Source: Candidatus Caldilinea saccharophila (GTDB lineage: Bacteria > Chloroflexota > Anaerolineae > Caldilineales > Caldilineaceae). Taken from it: 64,000 bases of DNA. This document shows, piece by piece, positions 44,506-53,681 of the stretch (positions are counted from its first letter, which is position 1; every line of letters begins with the position of its first letter). The stretch lies in contig JADJVW010000001.1 of NCBI GenBank assembly GCA_016710365.1, forward strand, positions 434,001-498,000, given 5' to 3'. The position numbers and the translations under genes are program-made. The notes under the pieces are model-generated. The model was not told the DNA's origin, did no database searches, and saw only the letters and a list, made by a program, of their open reading frames with translations.

Positions 44506-45932
44506 CGCCAGTGAATGCCGCGGGACTGCCGTTCCTGCTCTTGATCTTTGGTTTCTACCTGGTTGCTGCAGGCGCCAGCTTTTACCTGCGCGCCTGGGGG
44601 CGTTGGGTGGCGCTTGGCGGCGCCGTTGCCGCCCTGCTGGTTGCGGCATGGCTTTGGTCGCTCGACTTGAGCCTGCCGCTCTGGGTGCTGCCGACGGGGT
44701 GGACCGTGGACTTGGAAGCGCCGCTCCAACTTTCAGGCTACACGTTTCAGCTTCAAGCGACTAACGCACCGGTCATTGCAATTTATTTGCTGATCGCCGC
44801 GCTGTCGCTGCTCATCCATGCTTTATCCGGCGCCGATGACGCTTTCCCTACGCTCGTCTGGTTGATCGCAGGGGGGTACACTCTGGTCGCGCTCTTGACC
44901 AGCGCGCCCACCCCGCCTGTCGTGGCAGCGCCTGTTTTCCTGATCATCCTGACCACGCTGAGCGTCTACGCGCTGCAAGGCGGCCGCACGACGAGCCTTA
45001 GCGGGCCATTGCGTGCGCTGCTGCCCTCTGTGTTGGCCGCCCCCCTTTTCTTGATCGGCGGCTGGTGGATCGAACAAATTCCGCTCAACCCCCAAGATCT
45101 GGCGATCACGCAGAACGCCGGCGCACTGCTCAGTCTGGGCGTCCTGCTGCTGCTGGCGCCCTTCCCGCTGCATGGCGCCTGGCCGGCCGCCGGTGAAAGC
45201 TCGCCGCCGGTCGCGATGATGTTTGTCAGTATGCTCTATCAGCTTACCGTCCTGCATCTGGCCGCGCAGACAGTGAGCGCCTTTCCCTTTGTCTATCGTC
45301 AAAGCGACTGGTCGTTGTGGATGAGTGCACTCGGCTTGATGACGGCGCTCTGGGGCGGCATCGCAGCGATCGGCGCGACGCACGCGGGGCGCTTATGGGG
45401 CTATGCCGCGGTCCATGACTGGGGGCTGATCGTGCTTGCCCTGGCCGCGCCTGGCCTGCGCAGTTGGACGCTCGTGCTCTTTCTGTTTGTGCTGCGTGCG
45501 ATCAGCATGGCGACGACTGTGGTCGGACTAAGCGCCCTGGAACAACAAACCGGCTCGCTTGAAATGACACGGCTGCGCGGGATCGGCCTGAGAATGCCGT
45601 GGAGCAGCGCGGCTGTGCTGCTCGGTGGGTTGGGGCTGGTCGGCTTTCCGCTGACCGCGGGATTCGCCGGTCATTGGGCGACGCTCCAGTCGTTGGCGGT
45701 GGTCGATTGGCGTCCAGCAATGGCGATCGTCGTGGCCTCCGTTGGCATCATGTTGGGCTTTGTGCGCCTGGCGCGACTGATGTTCGGCGCGCACGAAGCC
45801 CGTCTGTCGATCCGCGAAAGCGCCTTGAGCGTCGGCGCGGCGGCCGTTGCCCTGGCCATCACCATCGCCGTCGCCACGACGCCACAACTTCTCAACGAAT
45901 TTATCACGCGCGCGCTGGCCGCGTTTGCGTGA
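44502..45932 (+). CDS. NuoM/NuoN-like proton-antiporter membrane subunit (gene 3 of 3)
   Basis: 476 residues starting in an ATGA overlap with gene 2. About 13 helices. Landmarks are 'LLLLAPFPLHGAWPAAGESS', which matches the antiporter signature helix with its Pro-Leu-His, 'PPVAMMFVSMLYQLTVLHLA' just after it, and 'GGLGLVGFPLTAGFAGHWAT', the 'GFPxTxGFxGKW' motif of NuoN/NuoM late helices. It is the most complex-I-like of the three genes. HMG-CoA reductase starts 25 bases downstream, so co-transcription with the mevalonate genes is possible. Confidence 0.8.
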   Translation: MTPVNAAGLPFLLLIFGFYLVAAGASFYLRAWGRWVALGGAVAALLVAAWLWSLDLSLPLWVLPTGWTVDLEAPLQLSGYTFQLQATNAPVIAIYLLIAALSLLIHALSGADDAFPTLVWLIAGGYTLVALLTSAPTPPVVAAPVFLIILTTLSVYALQGGRTTSLSGPLRALLPSVLAAPLFLIGGWWIEQIPLNPQDLAITQNAGALLSLGVLLLLAPFPLHGAWPAAGESSPPVAMMFVSMLYQLTVLHLAAQTVSAFPFVYRQSDWSLWMSALGLMTALWGGIAAIGATHAGRLWGYAAVHDWGLIVLALAAPGLRSWTLVLFLFVLRAISMATTVVGLSALEQQTGSLEMTRLRGIGLRMPWSSAAVLLGGLGLVGFPLTAGFAGHWATLQSLAVVDWRPAMAIVVASVGIMLGFVRLARLMFGAHEARLSIRESALSVGAAAVALAITIAVATTPQLLNEFITRALAAFA

Positions 45933-45956
45933 TGCAAAATTTCTGATGGACAAAGC

Positions 45957-47287
45957 ATGAATCAACCAATCTCTTCACGCACCTCACGGCTCAGCGGCTT
46001 CTATCAAAAAAGCGTGGCAGAGCGCACGGCTTTTCTTGCGCAGTGGGCGGATTTGACCCATGACCAGATCGCGGCGCTGCACTGTGGGCTTTCGATCACG
46101 CAGGCCGATAAAATGATCGAAAATGTAGTCGGGTGCTATGGTCTGCCTTTGGGCATCGGCGCCAATTTTGTGATCAATGACCGCGAGGTGCTCGTCCCGA
46201 TGGTGGTGGAGGAGCCGTCCGTGGTGGCGGCGGTCAGCTTTGCGGCCAAATTGGCGCGCAGCGGCGGCGGCTTTCGCACAGGCAGCACGCGTTCGATCAT
46301 GATCGCCCAGGTGCAGATCTTGGACGCGCCGGACATCGAACAGGCGGGCGCACGTATCCTGGCGGCCAAACCGGAGCTGCTGGCCGCAGCCAACACCAGC
46401 CCGACCATTGCCGCACACGGCGGCGGCCCGGTCGACATTGAGGTGCATTTTCTTCCCGTCACGCACACGGCGCCGATGCTGATCGTCCACCTGCTGTTCG
46501 ACGTCCTCGATGCGATGGGCGCCAATGCCGTCAACACTGCGGCCGAAGCGATTGCGCCGCATCTGGAACGGCTCAGCGGCGGGCGCGTGCTCCTGCGCAT
46601 CCTGAGCAACCTGACCGACCAGCGCCGCGCCTGGGCCGAAGTGACTATCCCGGCCAGAGAGTTCAGTTCGATCGAGGCTGCCGGCGAAGAAGTGATCGCC
46701 GATATTGCGCACGCCAACGCCTTCGCCGTGGCCGATCCCTACCGTGCAGCCACGCACAATAAGGGCATTCTCAACGGCATTGATGCGGTCGCCCTGGCCA
46801 CCGGCAACGACTGGCGCGCCATCGAGGCCGGCGCCATGCCTACGCCGCACGCGACGGCCAGTATCGCGCCCTCACCGAGTGGAAAGTCATTCTTGACAAG
46901 GCGCTCACCGCGGATAAAACTGAGGGCGATCAACCCGCGCACGCGGCAGCGCTCTATGGTCGTCTGGAGCTGCCGCTGGCGGTCGGGATTGTCGGCGGCG
47001 CCACGCGCACCCATCCAACCGCACAGGTTGCGCTCAAGATTCTTGGCGTTCAAAGCGCGCGTGAACTGAGCGAGATTATGGCCGCGGTCGGCCTGGCGCA
47101 GAATCTCGCCGCGATCCGGGCGCTGGCGACGGAAGGCATCCAGCGCGGACACATGGCGCTCCACGCCCGCCAGGTCGCCACCGCGGCCGGTGCACAGGGC
47201 AACGATGTAGATCGCATTGCGGCGCAATTAGTTTCAGAAGGTCAGATCCGCGTCGAACGGGCGCGGGAATTGCTGGAAAAGAAGTGA
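45957..47287 (+). pseudogene. mvaA: Class II HMG-CoA reductase (one-base frameshift)
   Basis: Converts HMG-CoA to mevalonate, the committed step to isoprenoids, or runs in reverse. Visible are 'ENVVGCYGLPLGIGANFVIN', the catalytic Glu region 'VPMVVEEPSVVAAVSFAAKL', and 'ATHNKGILNGIDAVALATGN' with the catalytic Lys. The frame breaks at CC near 46834: adding one C restores 'AGAHAYAARDGQYRALTEW', then 'KVILDKALTADKTEG', 'LPLAVGIVGGATRTHPTAQV' and the end 'RVERARELLEKK' at 47287. Read this way the length is about 443 residues, normal for class II. The gene is probably intact. HMG-CoA synthase follows four bases later. Confidence 0.92.
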
Positions 47288-47291
47288 TTCT

Positions 47292-48344
47292 ATGCTAAAC
47301 CAACCAATTCGACCGGTGGGGATTGTGGGATATGGCGCGTATGTGCCGCGCTTTCGGCTGCCGGGCAGCGAGATCAGCCGTGTGTGGACCGACGGCAACG
47401 CCCGAAGTCCGGTGCGCGAAAAAGCCGTGCCTGGCCTCGATGAAGACACGGCCACGATGAGCGTGGAGGCAGCGCGCAATGCGCTGGCGCGGGCGGCCAT
47501 CGACCCGCACCAATTGGCCGCGGTGTGGGTCGGCAGCGAGAGCCATCCCTACGCGGTGAAGCCGACCGGCACGATCGTGGCCGAGGCGATCGGCGCCACC
47601 CCGGCGACGCTGGCTGCAGACTGGCAGTTTGCCTGCAAGGCCGGCACCGAGGCGCTGCAAGCAGGCATCGGGCTTGTCGGCAGCGGCATGGCCGACTACA
47701 CACTTGCCATCGGCATGGACACGGCGCAGGGACGCCCCGGCGACGCCCTGGAGTACACCGCGGGCGCGGGCGGCGCCGCCTACATTGTGGGGCCAGCCGC
47801 CGAGGCGCTGGCGATCATCCAGCGCTCGCTCAGCTATGTTTCCGACACCACCGACTTCTGGCGGCGTCCCATCACGCACTATCCCAGCCACGCCGAACGC
47901 TTCAGCGGCGATCCCGGCTACTTCGGGCACGTGATGCCTGCTGCCGAACAGATGATGCAAGTGATGGAGACCTCGCCGGAAGCCTATGATTTCGTGATCT
48001 TCCACCAACCCAACCCTAAATTTCCCACGCGCGCGCTGGCCGATCTGGGCTTCACGCCGGCGCAATGGAAAACCGGCCTGCTCGTGCCGGAGATCGGCAA
48101 CACCTACGCGGGCTCGGCCATGATCGGCTTGTCCGCCGTGCTGGACGAAGCCAGGCCCGGCCAGCGCATCCTGATGGTGAGCTACGGCAGCGGCGCCGGC
48201 GCCGACGCCTTCGACCTGCGCGTGACCGACCGCATTGTCGACGCCCAGCGCCGCGCCCCGACGACGCGCGACTACATCCGCCGCCGCGTGCAGATTGACT
48301 ATGCGCAGTATGTGCGGATGCGGAAGAAGTTGGCGCAGCATTAA
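47292..48344 (+). CDS. Hydroxymethylglutaryl-CoA synthase, archaeal type
   Basis: 350-residue thiolase-fold enzyme condensing acetoacetyl-CoA with acetyl-CoA. Catalytic residues are seen as Glu in 'VPGLDEDTATMSVEA', Cys in 'WQFACKAGTEALQAG' and His in 'VIFHQPNPKFP', with 'GDALEYTAGAGGAAYIVG' further on. It is of the shorter archaeal group (about 350 residues) rather than the 390-residue Firmicutes type. With the preceding reductase it forms the first half of a mevalonate pathway; kinases and decarboxylase are not in the window. Confidence 0.95.
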   Translation: MLNQPIRPVGIVGYGAYVPRFRLPGSEISRVWTDGNARSPVREKAVPGLDEDTATMSVEAARNALARAAIDPHQLAAVWVGSESHPYAVKPTGTIVAEAIGATPATLAADWQFACKAGTEALQAGIGLVGSGMADYTLAIGMDTAQGRPGDALEYTAGAGGAAYIVGPAAEALAIIQRSLSYVSDTTDFWRRPITHYPSHAERFSGDPGYFGHVMPAAEQMMQVMETSPEAYDFVIFHQPNPKFPTRALADLGFTPAQWKTGLLVPEIGNTYAGSAMIGLSAVLDEARPGQRILMVSYGSGAGADAFDLRVTDRIVDAQRRAPTTRDYIRRRVQIDYAQYVRMRKKLAQH

Positions 48345-48439
48345 GTTTTCATCGAAAATTGGTTGCGCTTTCTTGCGGCACCCTCTGCACGAAAGTTGTT
48401 TCGCAGAAATTTCTGGATAGAACATAAAGGTATAGAAGC

Positions 48440-49933
48440 GTGCCAGCCATGTCAGAACCCCGTCGCCGCAAAGTAATGCTCGTCGGTCTTGATGGTTTGA
48501 CACTACAACGTCTCTTGCCATTGGCGGCTGCAGGCAAGTTACCCGCCTTTTCTCATCTGCTGAGAATCGGCGCGCACGGTATTCTGACGTCTGTCACCAA
48601 CATGACGACAGGACCGACGTGGGCGTCATTCTCAACTGGTTGCAATCCTGAGCGACATGGCATCTATCACGACTTTCATCATCGTTGTAATGGATATCAA
48701 CTGGAGCCGACCACGGGGCGTCACCTACAAGTGGCGCCGCTCTGGGAAATAGCCAGCGACACAGGCAAAAGTGTCGTTGTGCTCAACGTGCCGATGAGCT
48801 ATCCAGCGCAACCGGTCAACGGCGTCATGCTTGCCGGCATCGACGCTCCAAGCGAACACGCACCTGGGTTCGAACATCCTCACGGCGTCTATCGCGCGCT
48901 CAAAGGTGCCGGCATAGACTACATCATTGACTGTGGTCTTGCCTCCTACATGCAAACGAATCAGCTCGACGCAGGCTGGGCTGCGGTGAAACAGGAAACT
49001 GAAGCGCGCACGCGCGCAGCCGAACATCTATTGAAAAAGATAGAGTGGGATCTACTTGTTTCCGTATACAGTCTGCCGGATGTCTGGCAGCATTACTATT
49101 GGAGCGCTCCACCCGGCTCACCGAGCGAACAGCGGATTGAGGACGCTTATCGATTGATCGATCAGCACGTTGCGCGGCTGTTGAAGCTGCTACCCGACGA
49201 TGGGACAATTGTTATCTGCTCCGACCATGGATTTGGCCCACTGCATGGTACGCGCGATGCCATCAACCGCTGGTTGGCTAAACAGGGACTGTTGTACTTT
49301 GTCCCCACTGGTCAGGAGCGACCTAATCAACGCTTCTTCAAATGGTTGCGCCACTTCGCACGCCGCCATCTCAGTTTTCGAGTACGCCAGCAAATGCTCG
49401 CATCTTTCGCGCCTCTGCGACGGCAGATCGAGACATCGCTGCGGATCGGCCAGATTGATTTTAGCCGAACCAAGGTGTACGCGGCTATCGATCATCTTGA
49501 GATGTGGGTCAATGTTCGGGGTCGACAAGTACAAGGTTGCGTTGAACCCTTTGAACGAGAAAATATTTGCAAACAGGTGTTGGAAAGCTTGCAGCATTGG
49601 TGCGATCCCCTTTCCGGGAAGGTCTATGTAGATGCAGTGACAATCAATCAATCGGACGATTTATCTCGTCGAGGAGATGATTGTCACCTACTCCCAGACT
49701 TATCGCTTCATTGGAATCCACAATGCGTTTTACCAAATCTCCATCCACTGATTACCGGCGACCATGCACCAGATGGGACAATATTAATGGCTGGCCCCCT
49801 GACGCCCCCATCGCTCAAAATGGACATGAGTCTGATCGATGTCGCGCCCCTGGTGTTGACGCTCCTTGGCGTTCCAGCACCGGTTCATATGCAGGGCAAA
49901 ATCCCGGCTTTTCTGAATAGATCTGATCCTTGA
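48440..49933 (+). CDS. Type I phosphodiesterase/nucleotide pyrophosphatase family protein
   Basis: 497 residues of the alkaline-phosphatase superfamily; GTG at 48440 or ATG at 48449. Metal and nucleophile sites are 'VMLVGLDGLTLQRLL' (first Asp), 'NMTTGPTWASFSTGCNPERH' (nucleophile Thr region), 'WQHYYW' region after 'SLPDV', 'IVICSDHGFGPLHGT' (Asp-His pair) and 'LITGDHAPDGTILMAGP' (last His). No signal peptide, so probably cytoplasmic. Related proteins hydrolyse phosphodiesters or transfer phospho-groups in lipid and glycan metabolism. First gene of the island with lower GC content. Confidence 0.87.
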   Translation: MPAMSEPRRRKVMLVGLDGLTLQRLLPLAAAGKLPAFSHLLRIGAHGILTSVTNMTTGPTWASFSTGCNPERHGIYHDFHHRCNGYQLEPTTGRHLQVAPLWEIASDTGKSVVVLNVPMSYPAQPVNGVMLAGIDAPSEHAPGFEHPHGVYRALKGAGIDYIIDCGLASYMQTNQLDAGWAAVKQETEARTRAAEHLLKKIEWDLLVSVYSLPDVWQHYYWSAPPGSPSEQRIEDAYRLIDQHVARLLKLLPDDGTIVICSDHGFGPLHGTRDAINRWLAKQGLLYFVPTGQERPNQRFFKWLRHFARRHLSFRVRQQMLASFAPLRRQIETSLRIGQIDFSRTKVYAAIDHLEMWVNVRGRQVQGCVEPFERENICKQVLESLQHWCDPLSGKVYVDAVTINQSDDLSRRGDDCHLLPDLSLHWNPQCVLPNLHPLITGDHAPDGTILMAGPLTPPSLKMDMSLIDVAPLVLTLLGVPAPVHMQGKIPAFLNRSDP

Positions 49934-49946
49934 CGCCCGGAGGGAA

Positions 49947-51033
49947 ATGCAAACCGAGCATGACGCAGTCAAAGCGAAAGCACGCGTTGCAATGGTTCGA
50001 GGTGAGGATCGCGTCGCTAATCTACGCGGTGCGCTGGAAGCTGTGATCGATGAACTGCCGTGGACCACCTATCGGCGCGTCCTCGTCAAGCCAAATCTTG
50101 TCGTCAGCCATGCACAGCATGCGATCACACACCGAAACACGCTGGAAACCATCCTGGCGTTATTGCGCCAACGCTATCAGGGGATGCTGACGGTTGCCGA
50201 GGGGTGTGCCATCGAACCCACTCTGCGCCTTCGAAGCGCACCGTTATCCGGAACTTGCGCAAAGATACGCCTGCAATCTGGTCGATCTGAACAGCGATGA
50301 CACTGCCACAGTCGAGTTAATCGGACGTGGAAAACACCCAATACAGGTGGAAATCTCCCGCACATTGCTTCAGAGCGACTGTCGCATTTCTGTCACCGTG
50401 CCGAAAACACACGATGCGGTAATGTTCACCGGCTCGATCAAAAACATCATCATGGCCGGGCTTGTCAATCGACGCGTTGCGGACACTCCCCGACGCGCCC
50501 GCCTGCTTGATCGGATTGGCCGAGCCGCGTTTGGGCATGGCAACGGGTGGGGAAGCGACAAAGCCGCCATGCATCAACACCCCTCCATCATGAACCTGAA
50601 TCTCGCCCGCGTGGCACCGCTGGTGTGGCCCCACTTATCGGTCATCGACGGGTATGTGGCGATGGAAGGCAACGGGCCGATCTGGGGAACACCGGTGGAG
50701 TGGCAAGTCGCCTTTGCCGGCGTCGATCCACTCGCCGTTGACGTAACGGCGCTTGAGCTGATGGGATTTCGCTTGGACGAGATCGGATATTTGCACCATT
50801 GCGCCAAGCTAGGACTGGGCAAATTTCTCCCTGACGAGATTACGGTGGTGGGTAATACGTCACGCACACAGGTTGAACGCAACTTTGTTCGTCACCCACG
50901 TGAAACCATGCAAAGAAATTGGAAGACCGCTGATATCGACGACTGGCTACTACGCCCATTACGCCCTACTGCGCCGCCTTCTACAATGGATCAAGCAAAA
51001 GAAGGCGGCACAGCAGACGATCGGTGCAGATGA
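49947..51033 (+). pseudogene. DUF362 domain protein (one-base frameshift)
   Basis: The first frame gives 'RVAMVRGEDRVANLRGALEA', 'RVLVKPNLVVSHAQHAITHR' and 'LLRQRYQGMLTVAEG'; the second gives 'CAFEAHRYPELAQRYACNLV', 'CRISVTVPKTHDAVMFTGSI' and 'AFAGVDPLAVDVTALELMGF'. Removing one C from CCC near 50218 joins them as '..AIEPLCAFEAHRYPELA'. Together they make a full DUF362 protein of about 360 residues. These proteins often carry ferredoxin domains; none is visible here. Function unknown. The start is close behind the phosphodiesterase, with GGAGGG just upstream of the ATG. Its 3' end overlaps the convergent P450 gene by about 43 bases. Confidence 0.82.
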
Positions 51034-52334
51034 ACGTACTGCGGCCGGCGCAGGCGGAGCGTGACTGCTAGATTGACGCGTGAGTCAAGCGGGGGTGGCG
51101 CAACAGGCGTAATGCGATAGCGCCGCATCAGCCATGCCAATATCAGTTTCATCTCTATAACAGCCATATCACCACCAATACAACTGCGAGGACCCGCACC
51201 AAAGGCCATCCATTGCCAACCTAGGTCATGACGCGTCGCGCCGAAGAATCGCTCGGGATGAAACGCGTTGGGCGCAGGCCAGAAATCCGGATGGCGATGC
51301 AGACCAAACACAAAGAGCATGACCGGTGCACCTGCCGGCACAGTAAACCGACCGATGGTATCGTCTTCAATGGCGCGGCGCGTGATACGCCACGCAGGTG
51401 GAAAAAGCCGGAGCGACTCTTTGATCACGCCATCAAGATAGGCGGGGGCCGATTCGATAGCCCAGTTCGGGCGTGCGTCAATCTCGGCCGCAACGTTTTC
51501 TCGAATCGATGCGTGACTCGATAACAGCCAAGTTGTCCATGCAAGCCCGGCGCTTACCGTCTCGTGTGCTGCAAGAAGAATTTGGAATAGCTCGTCATAG
51601 AGCATGGCGGCAAGAACCGCGCTATCGCCTTGTACAGCCGGTATGTCTTGGCTGACAAGACGCAACAAGGCATTGCAGAAGTCGTCACGCGGATCGTCTT
51701 GCTTCAGTCGGGTCGCAATCCAACTCGTCACGATCTGTCTGACTTGTACTGCCGCCTGCTGGAGATGCGCCCTTGACGGTAACGGCGCCCACGGGAACAG
51801 GCGCGTGGCAAAGAACAAGGGTGAGTCGCCATACATCAGTGTCTTGATGGCATCCAGATAGGCGACAAGTTCTGGATACGTCGGGACCCCAAACCCGAAC
51901 TGTTGACAGGCGACGCTGACGCTTGCGCACTCCATCAACCGCGATAGATTCAGCGGACGACCGAGGGCGCAGTGTTCTGCAATTACGCCTTCCAGACTGC
52001 GCCATGCGGCATCGACAAATATTGGCAGATCCGACAGTCGGTCACCCTGAAAATAGGGGAGCGCGATGGAACGAAGCGCACGCCATTTCGCTAGGTCGCT
52101 CACAGCAGAACCGTTACGGATAACGGAGCGTAGTGGCGTATCGAAATGATCGCCCTTACGATAGTTGCGGGCGTTATTCTGTAAAATATGCTGGGCGTGC
52201 TCCGGTCGCGTCAACACCCACAGCTTCGTCAGACCGAGATCGAGTCTATAGACGTCACCGATGCGTTCCTGCAAAGCACAGAGATGAAACAGAGGATTGG
52301 CACCATCTCGTAGATAGTGAAAAAGTGCGTCCAA
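50991..52334 (-). CDS. Cytochrome P450
   Basis: 447-residue soluble heme monooxygenase. I-helix 'LLAAHETVSAGLAW' (the acid-alcohol pair is replaced by Glu-Thr), K-helix 'GVIKESLRLFPPAWRITRRA' with ExxR, the meander 'FHPERFF', and the heme loop 'FGAGPRSCIGGDMAVIEMKL' with the axial Cys. The start is a TTG; an in-frame TAG lies upstream and no ATG fits. The type resembles CYP110/CYP102-like fatty acid or terpenoid hydroxylases, which is tentative. No ferredoxin or reductase gene is adjacent. Confidence 0.95.
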   Translation of the reverse strand: MDALFHYLRDGANPLFHLCALQERIGDVYRLDLGLTKLWVLTRPEHAQHILQNNARNYRKGDHFDTPLRSVIRNGSAVSDLAKWRALRSIALPYFQGDRLSDLPIFVDAAWRSLEGVIAEHCALGRPLNLSRLMECASVSVACQQFGFGVPTYPELVAYLDAIKTLMYGDSPLFFATRLFPWAPLPSRAHLQQAAVQVRQIVTSWIATRLKQDDPRDDFCNALLRLVSQDIPAVQGDSAVLAAMLYDELFQILLAAHETVSAGLAWTTWLLSSHASIRENVAAEIDARPNWAIESAPAYLDGVIKESLRLFPPAWRITRRAIEDDTIGRFTVPAGAPVMLFVFGLHRHPDFWPAPNAFHPERFFGATRHDLGWQWMAFGAGPRSCIGGDMAVIEMKLILAWLMRRYRITPVAPPPLDSRVNLAVTLRLRRPQYVHLHRSSAVPPSFA

Positions 52335-52446
52335 GGTCTCAAGATCGGGACAGTATCGGTGCTAGGCTGCATTGATCAAACCTCAAAATTAAAGATTCAC
52401 GTGTCCACTTTTCCCACACATTTCCAACACCTCTTCGACACGCATT

Positions 52447-52489
52447 CCCACATTTATCCCACATTTATCCCACAATTCATGTGGGATAA
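52447..52489. repeat. Short tandem repeat ending in a hairpin
   Basis: Three near-identical 11-base units of CCCACATTTAT type, followed by the stem TTATCCCACA-ATTCA-TGTGGGATAA. It lies in the 158-base gap between the P450 start and the glycosyltransferase stop, and may terminate the latter. Confidence 0.6.
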
Positions 52490-52492
52490 GTC

Positions 52493-53647
52493 TCAGGACT
52501 TCAAACAAGCTCGTTCGTAACATTGAATCGTCAGATCGGCCATACGCAGATGAGAATACTCTGCAAGCACCTTTTCCCGTCCAGCCTGTCCTAGTCGGCA
52601 GCGCAATTCATTGTCATCAAGCAGACTACGAATCCCGGCAGCAAGGGATCGCGAATCGCAGGCGGGCACGACGATCCCAGCGTTGCCAACCTCTTCTGGA
52701 CCTGATGTGGCAGACGTCACTACTGCTGGCGTGCCACACGCCATCGCTTCGATCGGTGTGATGCCAAGTCCTTCCAGAAAAGACGGGGAAACATAGACAT
52801 CAGCAAGCGAGTAGTACAGAGGGCGATCTTCGTCACGTAAAAACCCAATATCATGAACACGATGTGCGGCCGGCCCAACTACCTTCCGAAATATCTTCCG
52901 ATAGGATTCATCCCACCGCCCGCCCACTAGCAGGTGCACATCTTCAGGTAACTGGCACATTGCCTGGCCAAGATACTCCATTCCTTTGCGAGGCGTGATG
53001 AATCCAAGAAAAAGCAAGATACGACAGTGCTCAAGGCCAAGCTTTTTACGCAGTTCAGGGTGCGGCGTCGGACAAAACAGTTCTGTATTAATGCCTTGTA
53101 CGGCTAGGTCGATGCGGCCAAATGGAATGTGATAGTGCGCCACAAATTCATCGCGCGTCGATCGACAACTGGCAACCAGTCGTACTGCGTTCTTTACGCT
53201 GCGATGTTCGAAAAATGTCCGTGCAACACGATAATATGCTTGCCTTCGAACCCAATCAACGCGGCCGGTGTGATACGGTCCGCCGTGATGCGCTGTCAGT
53301 CGCTGCCGAAATGACTGCCAAATTGATGCAACATACACACCATGATACGGATAAGCGAAATGCACATCCAAAAAATGAATTAACGAGAATGCACGTTCCC
53401 GTTGCAACCGTGCAAGTAGTTGGACCGCCCGAAGACTATAGGTGATCCAATCCAGTTTGTCGGCGCGCACTCGATACACTTCCACGCCGTCAATCCAGTG
53501 ATGACTGGGAAGAGCACAACGCTGCGCAGCCAAGACGGTGACTTGATGCCCGCGGGTCAGCAGTCCCTGCGCCAAGTCTTCAGCATAAATTGTCAATCCA
53601 GAACTGCGATACGGCTTGTAATCCAGGCTAATGAGGCAAATGTGCAT
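52493..53647 (-). CDS. Family 4 glycosyltransferase
   Basis: 384 residues from the ATG at 53647. GT-B fold: the N-terminal half starts 'MHICLISLDYKPYRSSGLTI' with the Gly-rich acceptor loop, and the C-terminal donor-binding half has 'ILLFLGFITPRKGMEYLGQA' and the motif 'VYVSPSFLEGLGITPIEAMA' then 'CGTPAVVTSATSGPEEV', the E-x7-E pattern of GT4 retaining enzymes. It probably transfers a sugar from a nucleotide donor to a lipid, polysaccharide or small molecule. It sits between a P450 and a radical SAM gene with the same orientation. Confidence 0.92.
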   Translation of the reverse strand: MHICLISLDYKPYRSSGLTIYAEDLAQGLLTRGHQVTVLAAQRCALPSHHWIDGVEVYRVRADKLDWITYSLRAVQLLARLQRERAFSLIHFLDVHFAYPYHGVYVASIWQSFRQRLTAHHGGPYHTGRVDWVRRQAYYRVARTFFEHRSVKNAVRLVASCRSTRDEFVAHYHIPFGRIDLAVQGINTELFCPTPHPELRKKLGLEHCRILLFLGFITPRKGMEYLGQAMCQLPEDVHLLVGGRWDESYRKIFRKVVGPAAHRVHDIGFLRDEDRPLYYSLADVYVSPSFLEGLGITPIEAMACGTPAVVTSATSGPEEVGNAGIVVPACDSRSLAAGIRSLLDDNELRCRLGQAGREKVLAEYSHLRMADLTIQCYERACLKS

Positions 53648-53681
53648 ACTATGCTCCGGGGATAAACGACCTGTAACATGC

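Noticed and set aside
47295..48521. 408-codon minus-strand ORF
   Set aside because: Antisense shadow of HMG-CoA synthase, which has all catalytic motifs on the plus strand.
52447..52489. CRISPR-like repeat
   Set aside because: Only three 11-base units with no spacers; a simple tandem repeat with a hairpin.
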